Shown here: one piece after another, positions 42,256 to 50,966 of the stretch
Numbering within the stretch: the first letter of the stretch is position 1
Layout of the letters: the number at the start of each line of letters is the position of its first letter
Source of the DNA: JBCBTD01 sp039818825
Lineage (GTDB): Bacteria > Pseudomonadota > Alphaproteobacteria > Geminicoccales > Geminicoccaceae
Reading direction: 5' to 3'
Assembly: GCA_039818825.1 (NCBI GenBank)
Contig: JBCBTD010000004.1
Location: 1-64,000 of the forward strand
DNA length: 64,000 nt
The notes under the pieces: model-generated
What the model was told of the DNA's origin: nothing
Seen by the model: only the letters and a program-made list of their open reading frames with translations
Databases searched by the model: none
Translations under genes and position numbers: made by a program

Positions 42256-43207
42256 CGCTGCCTCCCTGCTGCCATTTGCGCCGGGCAAGCGCGAAGTAGG
42301 CGACGAACGTGGCGCAGACGAGGAACGGGATCATCGCCACGGCGATGGCCGAGCCCTCGCCGAGTTGGGCGCCGTTGACCGCGCGTTGGAACGCCAACGT
42401 CGCCATCAGATGAGTCGAGTTGGCCGGGCCACCGCGAGTGATGGCATAGATCAACTGGAAATCGGTGAAGGTGAAGATGACCGAGAACGCCAGCACCACG
42501 GCGAGGATCGGCATCAGCATCGGCATGGTGATGTGCCAGAAGCGTTGCCAAGGCGTGGCGCCATCGAGCATCGCCGCCTCGTAGAGCGAGGGCGAGATCG
42601 TCTGCAACCCGGCGAGCAGGCAGATGGCGACGAACGGAATGCCGCGCCAGACGTTGGCGGCGATCAACGACCACCTGGCGTTCCAGGGATCGCCCAGGAA
42701 GTTGATGTAGGTCTCGCGCCACCCCAGCACGTCGACCAGGACGTACGAGATGATCGAAAACTGCGGGTCGTAGATCCACCAGAAGGCGATTGCCGAGAGC
42801 ACGGTCGGCACGATCCACGGCACCAGGATGATGGCACGGATGAGCGATTTCATCGGCAGCTTGTGGTTCAGCAAGAGCGCCAGCCATAGGCCCAGACCGA
42901 ACTTCAGGACAGTGGCGAACACGGTGTAGAAGCAGGTCCACCAGACGGCTGTCCAGAAAGTGCGGTCGGCGAACAGGCTCGCGTAGTTCTCGAGGCCGAC
43001 GAACTCGCCCGGCCGGCCCAGCCGCGTGTCGGTGAAGGCGAGATAGATGCCGAAGATCAGCGGGAAGCTGAGGAAGACGATCAGCAAGCCCAGCGCCGGC
43101 GTCAGACAGAGGAGGATCAGGGTCGGCTTGTGATCCAGGGCTCGGGCCAGCCAACTCTGGCTGGGGGCGGGCAGGCGGACGGCGGGTTGGTCGGCGGTCG
43201 TCGCCAA
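42248..43207 (-). CDS. sugar ABC transporter permease (MalF type), second system
   Basis: Permease of 319 residues with six helices. The coupling loop is YEAAMLDGATPWQRFWHITMPMLMPIL. It starts 61 nt after the binding-protein gene, and that gap contains a perfect 10-bp hairpin. It pairs with the MalG-type subunit. Confidence 0.92.
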   Translation of the reverse strand: MATTADQPAVRLPAPSQSWLARALDHKPTLILLCLTPALGLLIVFLSFPLIFGIYLAFTDTRLGRPGEFVGLENYASLFADRTFWTAVWWTCFYTVFATVLKFGLGLWLALLLNHKLPMKSLIRAIILVPWIVPTVLSAIAFWWIYDPQFSIISYVLVDVLGWRETYINFLGDPWNARWSLIAANVWRGIPFVAICLLAGLQTISPSLYEAAMLDGATPWQRFWHITMPMLMPILAVVLAFSVIFTFTDFQLIYAITRGGPANSTHLMATLAFQRAVNGAQLGEGSAIAVAMIPFLVCATFVAYFALARRKWQQGGSDD

Positions 43208-43232
43208 AGGCTCACTCCCGAGCGCGGCGGTC

Positions 43233-43260
43233 GGGGTCGGCCAAGATCAAGGCCGACCCC
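43233..43260 (-). terminator. intercistronic hairpin between binding-protein and permease genes
   Basis: GGGGTCGGCC / GGCCGACCCC, a perfect 10-bp stem with an 8-nt loop, directly after the binding-protein stop. Probably a partial terminator or 3'-end stabiliser that lifts binding protein above permease. Confidence 0.55.
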
Positions 43261-43268
43261 TGGGCTGG

Positions 43269-44603
43269 TCAGGCCTTACCGTAATAGCGTTCGGCACGGC
43301 GCTGCGCCTCGGCCGCGGCCTCTTCCGGCGTGGAGCGGCCGGTACAGACCGACGCGACCATCTCGACCATGACGAAGTCGGCAAGCACCGCCGACGACGC
43401 CTCGCCGAGGCTGCCGGAGTACCCGTCCCAGAGTGCATCCTTCAGGACGTGCTTGTAGGCGTCGTGCTTCGGGTCGTCGGTCCAGACCTTACTGGCGTCG
43501 TAGGCCTGGAGCGGATGGTTCCAGTAGCCGATGCAGGCGTTCAGCCATGGATCGTACTGTTCGGCCTCCATCATGAACTGGAGGAACGCCATCGCTGCGT
43601 TGGGGTACTCGGTGTACTTCATCACCATGGCGTTGACGGTGAGCGAGCGCTCGGTGGTGATGTCGACTGGGCCGATCGGCATACGCGCATGGAAGATGTC
43701 CTCCGCGAGCGCCTGCATAGCGGGATCTTCGGAGGTCTTGGCCGCATAGTAGATCGAGATACCGTTCTGCGTCAGGCCAAGTTGGCCAGCCAAAAACGCC
43801 TTGTTGTTGGAGGCATCGAGCCAGGATTCAGTGCCCTGGATGAAGGTCTCGTAGAGGGCCTTGCCGTACTTAAGCGCTTCGACGGTCTCGGGCGAATTGA
43901 TGATGACGCGGTCGACTTCGTCGACCATGGCGCCACCGTGCGACCAGACCAGCCACGAGGTCCAGGCATTGCCGTCGCCTTCGGCGTTGCCGAGCGCCAG
44001 ACCCGGCGGGTGGCCATTGGCTTTGAGCTTGCGGCAGAGGTCGAGAAAGCCCTCGGTGTCGGTCGGCACCGTGTCGAATCCCGCTTCTTCGACCCATGAC
44101 TTGCGGTAGACGACGCGCCCACCGGAGGCACCGATCGGCATCGAGATCCACTTGCCGCCTTGCTGGCCGTACTTCTCGGCCATTGGCCACCAGCCGCCGT
44201 ACTTGGCACCGAGATAGCCGGCGAGGTCATCGAGCGGGATCACCGCATCGGGATACTGGTGCGAGATGTGACCCCAGCCGCAAATGATGTCCGGGCCACT
44301 GCCGATCGACGCAGCGACGGCGGCCTTCGGCGTCAGATCGGTCCAGCTCTCGAAGTCCGTATCGACCTCGACGCCGGTCGCCTCGGCGAACTTCTTGGCG
44401 TTCTCCAGCCACAAGACCTCGTCGCCGAGGACGAACTTGCTGGGTCGCAGCACGGTGAGCTTGGCACCGGATTCGATGGGGAAATTGGGTGAGGCGACGT
44501 CGGCGGTCGGGATCTCGGCGCGGGCCCGGCCCGCACCCAGCGCCAACGCCGAAGCGGCACCGACACCCAAAGCGACGCTCTCGCGCCGTGTCCAATTCTT
44601 CAT
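43269..44603 (-). CDS. sugar ABC transporter binding protein with Tat-like leader
   Basis: Family 1 solute-binding protein, 444 residues. The leader reads TRRESVALGVGAASALALGAGRARA: a twin-arginine motif then a weakly hydrophobic stretch, so export may be by Tat, unusual among sugar binders but known in Rhizobiales. Mature landmarks: LTVLRPSKFVLGDEVLWLENAKKF, SIGSGPDIICGWGHISHQYPD, GGRVVYRKSWVEEAGFD. Substrate not determinable. Confidence 0.9.
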   Translation of the reverse strand: MKNWTRRESVALGVGAASALALGAGRARAEIPTADVASPNFPIESGAKLTVLRPSKFVLGDEVLWLENAKKFAEATGVEVDTDFESWTDLTPKAAVAASIGSGPDIICGWGHISHQYPDAVIPLDDLAGYLGAKYGGWWPMAEKYGQQGGKWISMPIGASGGRVVYRKSWVEEAGFDTVPTDTEGFLDLCRKLKANGHPPGLALGNAEGDGNAWTSWLVWSHGGAMVDEVDRVIINSPETVEALKYGKALYETFIQGTESWLDASNNKAFLAGQLGLTQNGISIYYAAKTSEDPAMQALAEDIFHARMPIGPVDITTERSLTVNAMVMKYTEYPNAAMAFLQFMMEAEQYDPWLNACIGYWNHPLQAYDASKVWTDDPKHDAYKHVLKDALWDGYSGSLGEASSAVLADFVMVEMVASVCTGRSTPEEAAAEAQRRAERYYGKA

Positions 44604-44632
44604 GGTCGACCTCCCTGACAGCGGTCTGTTTG

Positions 44633-44653
44633 GTCGGGTCCGTTCGACCCGAC
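44633..44653 (-). terminator. hairpin after the second-system ATPase gene
   Basis: GTCGGGTC / GACCCGAC, perfect 8-bp stem with a 5-nt loop, in the 115-nt gap between the ATPase stop and the binding-protein start. Suggests the binding-protein gene has its own promoter. Confidence 0.45.
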
Positions 44654-44718
44654 GCGTTCTTGGTGAAAAGTACTGTGCCCGACGCTGCGGTGAGCCGCAA
44701 CCGCGGGCTCCGGTCGAC

Positions 44719-45795
<1,077 letters not shown>

Positions 45796-45821
45796 GCTGC
45801 CCCCTGGAGCTTTGATTTCTT

Positions 45822-45835
45822 TCGACGAACGTCGA
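45822..45835. promoter_or_regulatory. palindrome upstream of the second-system ATPase gene
   Basis: TCGACG-AA-CGTCGA, 26 nt before the ATPase start in the gap divergent to the AI-2E-family gene. Candidate operator; no regulator gene is nearby. Confidence 0.3.
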
Positions 45836-45951
45836 GCCTGTGTCCCAAGCCTGGACCGGTTCGTCAAATGCTTTGCCTGACCAGCGCCCCACCCTTGACC
45901 GTCTGTGAACGGACGATCACACCCGGCCGCGAGCAAGACGGAGCGTTCATC

Positions 45952-47043
45952 ATGGCCACCGGTCCCACCGACGACGACTTTACCGCGCGGGGCACCGACC
46001 TCGCCGTCCGCCTGGTCGCCGTGGGGCTTCTCGGCGCCTGGTGCTTCTTCCTGATCCGCCCGTTCGTGGCGATGATCGTCTGGGGCGGGATCCTCGGGAT
46101 TGCGCTGCGCCCGGTGTTCCTCTGGTTCGAACGCATGTTGGGCGGTCGCTCGGTGCCGGCGGCGGTCCTGCTGACGCTACTCGGCCTCGCCATCATCATC
46201 GGCCCGGTCGGGCTGCTGGTCGCCAGTTTCGCCACCGGCGTGCAGACGCTCGCGGCCGCGGCCGCGGCCGGCACCCTACATCTTCCGGAGCCGCCCGATT
46301 TCGTGCTCGACCTGCCGTTGTTCGGTCAACAGCTGCACACCCTGTGGGCCGAGGCTTCGGGCAACTTGGAGGAGTTCCTGCAACGCCACCAATCCGACCT
46401 GAGCGGGCTCTTGCGCCTCCTGGTCGGCATGGCCGCGACCGCCGGCCTGACCATGCTACAGTTCGTCGGCGCCATGATCATCGCCGGCATCGCGCAGACC
46501 CAAGCCGACTCGATCGTCGCGGGCCTAGAGCGGCTCGCCGACCGCCTGACGCCCGAGCGAGGCCGCGCGTTCATTGGGCTGACCGCGGCGACGGTGCGGA
46601 ACGTCGCCCGTGGCGTGGTCGGCATCTCGGTACTGCAGGGATTGTTGCTCGGCCTCGGCTTTCTGGTTGCCGGCGTGCCGTTCGCAGGGCTGCTGGCATT
46701 GCTCTGCGTGTTTCTCGCAATCGTTCAGATCGGCCCGACCCTGATCGTCGTCGGCGTCACAGTCTACGTATGGGTTCATATGAGCACCCTTACGGCGGTG
46801 CTGTTCACCATCTGGATCGTGCCGGCCAACGTCATCGACAACGTGCTGAAGCCGATCGTCATGTCGCGCGGCCTGCCGGTGCCGATGCTCGTGATCCTCG
46901 TCGGCGTGATCGGCGGCACCCTGGTCCATGGCATCGTCGGCCTGTTCGTCGGCCCGGTGATCTTGGCGATGGGCTACGAGATGTTGCGCGGCTGGGTGCA
47001 AGTCGCCGGGCCAGAGACTCCAGCCGTCGAAGACAAGGCCTGA
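45952..47043 (+). CDS. AI-2E-family (PerM) transporter
   Basis: Integral membrane protein of 363 residues, PerM/YdiK/AI-2E exporter family. Hydrophobic pairs lie near the N-terminus (AVRLVAVGLLGAWCFFLIRPF) and a five-helix C-terminal half contains GVPFAGLLALLCVFLAIVQIGPTLIVV and DNVLKPIVMSRGLPVPMLVI, the conserved family region. Biochemical roles in the family vary (AI-2 export, Na+/H+ antiport, putative permease), so the name is only a family label. ATG 45952 chosen for length and homology. Confidence 0.88.
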   Translation: MATGPTDDDFTARGTDLAVRLVAVGLLGAWCFFLIRPFVAMIVWGGILGIALRPVFLWFERMLGGRSVPAAVLLTLLGLAIIIGPVGLLVASFATGVQTLAAAAAAGTLHLPEPPDFVLDLPLFGQQLHTLWAEASGNLEEFLQRHQSDLSGLLRLLVGMAATAGLTMLQFVGAMIIAGIAQTQADSIVAGLERLADRLTPERGRAFIGLTAATVRNVARGVVGISVLQGLLLGLGFLVAGVPFAGLLALLCVFLAIVQIGPTLIVVGVTVYVWVHMSTLTAVLFTIWIVPANVIDNVLKPIVMSRGLPVPMLVILVGVIGGTLVHGIVGLFVGPVILAMGYEMLRGWVQVAGPETPAVEDKA

Positions 47044-47068
47044 GCCGTGCTCCGGTAGGCCGTCGAAC

Positions 47069-47695
47069 ATGACGCTGGCCGGCGCCTGCTTGGTCTCGTT
47101 GGCACTGCTCGGCCCGTCGGTGATCGCGGCGTTGACTCACCGGCAGACTGGCCATCCGGCCAGCGATCTCGGTGCGCAGGCGGCGCTCTGCCTGTTGGCA
47201 GCGGTCGCGCTGGCCGGGGTCCTGTGGCTCGCCACGCCGGCGGCCATCGGGCTCACGGCACCGAACTGGTCCACGCCGCTCGTCGCGTTGGCGCTGGCCG
47301 GGTTTTTCACGCTCGTTTGGGGACCGGTGCTGCATCGCTTGGCACCCAGGCTGTTCGACCGCGGCCTCGCCCAACTCGCACCCTTGGGCCACCGACGCAT
47401 CCTGCTGGCGACGCTGGTCGGCGGCACGGCGGAGGAAGTTCTCTACCGTTGTGTCGGCTTCGGTTTCCTCGCTGCGCAGACCGGGATGCCGTTGGCCGCG
47501 GCGAGCGTGAGCATTGCCGCTTTCGCCATGGCTCATGTGCCGCTTTGGGGTGTACGGGCGGCAGCGTCGTTCGTCGTTCCGGCCGCGATCCTGACGGCCG
47601 TGTATCACTGGACGGGTGATTTGGTGGCACTCATCGTGGCCCACGTCGTAACCGACGCGTTGGGCCTCTCTCGCACCGGCCGAAACAGAGGATGA
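47069..47695 (+). CDS. CPBP-family intramembrane protease
   Basis: Predicted membrane-embedded glutamic protease (CPBP/Abi, Rce1-like), 208 residues with about seven hydrophobic helices. Catalytic signature E122-E-V-L-Y-R127, then AFAMAH (motif 2 His) and a helix with LVALIVAHVVTDALG (motif 3 His). Substrate unknown; some family members give bacteriocin self-immunity or process lipoproteins. 25 nt after the AI-2E-type gene, probably co-transcribed. Confidence 0.88.
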   Translation: MTLAGACLVSLALLGPSVIAALTHRQTGHPASDLGAQAALCLLAAVALAGVLWLATPAAIGLTAPNWSTPLVALALAGFFTLVWGPVLHRLAPRLFDRGLAQLAPLGHRRILLATLVGGTAEEVLYRCVGFGFLAAQTGMPLAAASVSIAAFAMAHVPLWGVRAAASFVVPAAILTAVYHWTGDLVALIVAHVVTDALGLSRTGRNRG

Positions 47696-47705
47696 AAGCT
47701 GCGGC

Positions 47706-47731
47706 CCCGATGCAGAACCGTGGCATCCGGG
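47706..47731 (+). terminator. possible terminator after CPBP gene
   Basis: CCC-GATGC and GCATC-c-GGG arms with a 9-nt loop and a bulge, 10 nt past the stop; weak. Confidence 0.35.
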
Positions 47732-47836
47732 CTTCACGCTCGAACCTTGGACCGAGAGCAGCCGACACCCGGTCGCTTTCGTTCGTGGCACCGTGATAGG
47801 ATCATCGATGACTTGGCCGAACGGAGACGAGGCGAG

Positions 47837-48160
47837 ATGGGCAGCGCCCTGCAATCGCTCGATGTCTACGACTATCTGACGTTCGCGGCGCTGATCGTCC
47901 TGGCGATCGCGTTCTTTTCGGTGGCAATGTTCGTCATGGGGCTGCCGGGGTCGATCGCCAAGCGGCGGAACCATCCTCACGCCGAAGCGGTGAACCTCAT
48001 GGGCTGGGTCGGCTTCTTGGCCGTGGTGCCGTGGATCCACGCGCTGATTTGGGCCTACCACGACGGCGTCACGGTCGACATCCGCGACGCCGGCAAAGAC
48101 GGACCGGCGGCCGCTCCGCCGGCCGTCGACCGCCAGTCTTTGCCGCGCTCCGAGGCCTAG
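47837..48160 (+). CDS. DUF3302 small membrane protein (YiaW/YibI-like)
   Basis: 107 residues with two hydrophobic helices (YLTFAALIVLAIAFFSVAMFVMG and MGWVGFLAVVPWIHALIWAY) joined by the family motif GLPGSIAKRRNHPHAEAV. In E. coli the homologues yiaW and yibI are paired with HlyD-type genes yiaV/yibH, and the same pairing is seen here, 6 nt upstream of the HlyD gene. Probably an inner-membrane partner of the adaptor. Confidence 0.88.
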   Translation: MGSALQSLDVYDYLTFAALIVLAIAFFSVAMFVMGLPGSIAKRRNHPHAEAVNLMGWVGFLAVVPWIHALIWAYHDGVTVDIRDAGKDGPAAAPPAVDRQSLPRSEA

Positions 48161-48166
48161 GCGCCA

Positions 48167-49315
48167 ATGTTCCTGGCCGTCTCGATTGCCGTTTTCTACG
48201 TCATTTTTTGCTGGCTGGTCTTCTTCAAGTTCAAGTGGATCAAATTCTCGATGGGATGGGGCATCGTCTCGTTCTGGGTCGGGCTGCATTTCTTCATCGT
48301 GTTCATCGTCGCGTTGCGGTTCTTCCAGCCCTACTCGGTCGACGCACGGCTGGTCCGCCACACCATCCAACTGGTGCCGCGACTGCCGGAGCCGACTCTG
48401 TTGACGGACGTGCTGGTAGAAGCCGACACGCCGGTGAAGAAGGGGCAGCCGCTTTTTCGCTTCGATGACAGCCTCTATCGGGCCCGGGTCGACGAGCAGG
48501 CGGCGACCCTCGCGGCGGCGAAGCAGAACGTGCTGATCCTCGAAGCGGACGTGAAGGCGGCCGAAGGTGCGGTCGCCGAGGCCTCGGCCAACCTCGCCTT
48601 CGCGGAGATCCAGAAAGAACGCTACGAGGACTTGGTCGGCAAGGGCGGTGGGCGTGGCGAGGACTTGGCGCGCTGGACCTATGAGGTGACCAGCAGGACC
48701 GCCCAGGTGGCCGAGGCCAATGCCAATCTGCAGAAGGCCCAGCTCGCGTACTCTTCCGAGATCGACGGCGTCAACACCACCGTGGCGCAAGCAACCGCCA
48801 AGCTCGCCCAGGCCCAGTACTACCTGACTCAGACGACGTTGTACGCGCCAGAGGACGGCTTTCTCACCAACCTTCAAGCGCGGCCCGGGCTGGTCGTCGG
48901 CGACCGGCGGATCGGCGCACTCGCCAGTTGGATCGGCGATGCCGACCCGTATCTGCTGGCGACGTTCCGCCAAGCGCGGTTGAACTTCGTCGAGCCGGGC
49001 CAGCCGGTCGAGGTAGCCCTCGACCTCTATCCCGGCCACATCTTCGAAGGCGTCGTCGAGGAGATCTGGTGGGCGTCGGGCCAGGGGCAGTTCAAGCCCT
49101 CCGGCGACGTCCCGACCTTCCGCTTCGACCATATCCCCGGCCGCTTCGCCGTCCAGATCACCGTGACCGACATGGCGGGGGTCAATCTTCCCCTCGGCGC
49201 CCACGGCGCGGTCGCGATCTACACGGGCCAGGGCAAGGCGTTCGAGCCGCTGCGGCGGATCGGCATCCGCCTCTACTCCTGGGCGAATTGGGTCTTGCCC
49301 CTGGACTTCCTCTAG
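48167..49315 (+). CDS. HlyD-family secretion adaptor (YiaV/YibH-like)
   Basis: Periplasmic adaptor, 382 residues, with two N-terminal membrane helices (residues 1-22 and 30-52), a lipoyl half (LVEADTPVKKGQPLFRFDDSLY), a long alpha-hairpin with EADVKAAEGAVAEASANLAFAEIQKERYEDL (about 105-215), a second lipoyl half (TTLYAPEDGFLTNLQARPG) and a beta-barrel. The gene stop is immediately followed by the GTG of the outer-membrane factor, so the pair forms an envelope-spanning conduit together with the DUF3302 protein. Confidence 0.9.
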   Translation: MFLAVSIAVFYVIFCWLVFFKFKWIKFSMGWGIVSFWVGLHFFIVFIVALRFFQPYSVDARLVRHTIQLVPRLPEPTLLTDVLVEADTPVKKGQPLFRFDDSLYRARVDEQAATLAAAKQNVLILEADVKAAEGAVAEASANLAFAEIQKERYEDLVGKGGGRGEDLARWTYEVTSRTAQVAEANANLQKAQLAYSSEIDGVNTTVAQATAKLAQAQYYLTQTTLYAPEDGFLTNLQARPGLVVGDRRIGALASWIGDADPYLLATFRQARLNFVEPGQPVEVALDLYPGHIFEGVVEEIWWASGQGQFKPSGDVPTFRFDHIPGRFAVQITVTDMAGVNLPLGAHGAVAIYTGQGKAFEPLRRIGIRLYSWANWVLPLDFL

Positions 49316-50920
49316 GTGCGCCTCCTGGCGCACCGATGGTCGTGGTCGGTGCCGGCGGCGCTGGCCGTCGCCGGCTGTACCGTCGTCGGGCCGGACTTCG
49401 AGCAGCCGGAGGCACCCGACATGCAGGCTTGGCAGCAGCTGGCTGCCGCGCCGGGTGATGCGGAACTGACGGCCCGGGCTGAGGCTCCTGCGGATTGGTG
49501 GACGGTGTTCGACGACCCGGTGCTCGACCGGTTGATAGCCGAAGCCCATGCGCAGAACCTGACCTTGCGGACGGCCGGCATCCGGATCTACGAAGCCCGC
49601 GCCCAACTCGGCATCGCCGTCGGCAGCCAGTATCCACAGTCGCAGCAGGCCGGCGCCGGCTTCTCGCGCCAGCGGATCAGCGAGAGCCGCAGCGTCATCC
49701 AAGACGTCGAGCGGTTCATCGACATCGACCCGAGTTTCGACAACTGGGAACTCGGCATCGACGCCGCCTGGGAACTCGACCTCTGGGGCAAGTTCCGCCG
49801 CGGTGTCCAGTCGGCCGACGCCAACCTGATCGAGCAGATCGCCAACTACGACGACGTGCTGGTGACGCTGACTGGCGACGTCGCCGCGACCTACGCCGCG
49901 ATCCGTACCCTCCAGGAGCGACTGAAGCTGGTCCGCGAAAACGTGGAGCTCCAAGGCGAAGCGTTGCGCATCGCCGAGCTTCAGTTTCGCGACGGGACCA
50001 CGACCGAGCTGGACGTCGCGGAAGCGACGGCGCTGCTCAACGACACCGAGTCGTTGATTCCGCAGCTGGAGAACGCAAAGCGGCAAGCAACCAACGCGCT
50101 CGGCGTATTGTTGGGCTTGCCGCCCGGCGAGGTCGACGCGCTGGTCGCGATGCCAGGACCGATCCCGACGCCGCCGCCCGACGTTGCGCTCGGAGTCCCG
50201 GCAGATCTGCTGCGCAGACGCCCAGACATCCGCGCCGCCGAACTGCAGGCGGCAGCGCAGAGCGCGCAGATCGGCGTTGCGCAGGCCGATCTTTACCCGA
50301 GCTTCACGCTGATCGGCTCGGTGGGCCTGGAGGCCAGCGATGCGGCAGACCTGTTTCTCGGGCGCAGTTTCACTGGCGTCATCAACCCTGGCATTTCCTG
50401 GAACTTCCTGAACTACGGACGGATCAAGAACAACGTGCGCGTCCAGGACGCACGGTTCCAGGAACTGGTTGTCAATTACCAGAACACGGTGCTGAGCGCC
50501 TATCAGGAGGTCGAAGACGCCGCCGTGGCCTTCGTCTTGGCGCAGCGTCAGGCCGACAAGCTGGCGACGAGCGTCGCTGCTGCAGAGCGCGCCGTGCGCA
50601 TTGCCTTGCTGCAATACCGTGACGGCACGGCCGACTACACCCGGGTGCTCAACACGCAAACGAGCCTGGTCCGGGGCCAGGACCGACTGGTCGCCACCCG
50701 GGGCCAGATCGTCGCCAACCTGATCGCTCTCTACAAGGCGCTAGGTGGTGGCTGGCAGGTCCGGGTCGGCCAGGATTTCCTCCCCGCACCGACCCGAGAC
50801 GAAATGGCCGAGCGTACCGATTGGGGCAAGTTGCTCGCGCCGGGTGCGGTGCCCGAGAGCGACGACATGCTGGAACCGCCGGTTGCGCCTCGGCGGTTCG
50901 AGCGAGGCCCAGACTGGTAG
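49316..50920 (+). CDS. outer-membrane efflux lipoprotein (NodT/TolC family)
   Basis: 534-residue outer-membrane channel subunit. Lipobox VAGC near residue 20 followed by TVVGPDFEQPEAP, the usual start of NodT-type lipoproteins; two OEP repeats (about 60-270 and 280-480) with VTLTGDVAATYAAIRTLQERLKLVRENVELQGEAL and PADLLRRRPDIRAAE. GTG start directly abuts the HlyD stop. C-terminal tail of about 50 residues is polar. The stop lies in the loop of a terminator hairpin. Confidence 0.92.
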   Translation: MRLLAHRWSWSVPAALAVAGCTVVGPDFEQPEAPDMQAWQQLAAAPGDAELTARAEAPADWWTVFDDPVLDRLIAEAHAQNLTLRTAGIRIYEARAQLGIAVGSQYPQSQQAGAGFSRQRISESRSVIQDVERFIDIDPSFDNWELGIDAAWELDLWGKFRRGVQSADANLIEQIANYDDVLVTLTGDVAATYAAIRTLQERLKLVRENVELQGEALRIAELQFRDGTTTELDVAEATALLNDTESLIPQLENAKRQATNALGVLLGLPPGEVDALVAMPGPIPTPPPDVALGVPADLLRRRPDIRAAELQAAAQSAQIGVAQADLYPSFTLIGSVGLEASDAADLFLGRSFTGVINPGISWNFLNYGRIKNNVRVQDARFQELVVNYQNTVLSAYQEVEDAAVAFVLAQRQADKLATSVAAAERAVRIALLQYRDGTADYTRVLNTQTSLVRGQDRLVATRGQIVANLIALYKALGGGWQVRVGQDFLPAPTRDEMAERTDWGKLLAPGAVPESDDMLEPPVAPRRFERGPDW

Positions 50921-50930
50921 CTGGGCCTCG
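50903..50930. terminator. terminator overlapping the outer-membrane factor stop
   Basis: CGAGGCCCAG / CTGGGCCTCG, perfect 10-bp stem, 8-nt loop that contains the TAG stop; convergent with the cNMP-oxidoreductase gene ending at 50967. Confidence 0.6.
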
Positions 50931-50966
50931 GCCCTGCCTCCGGCACGGACGCTCGGCGCCGATCCG

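Noticed and set aside
46859..50659. A 1266-codon open frame on the minus strand
   Set aside because: It lies antisense to the AI-2E, CPBP, DUF3302, HlyD and outer-membrane factor genes, all with clear homology. The translation is low-complexity R/G/D/H-rich, as expected for antisense of high-GC codons.
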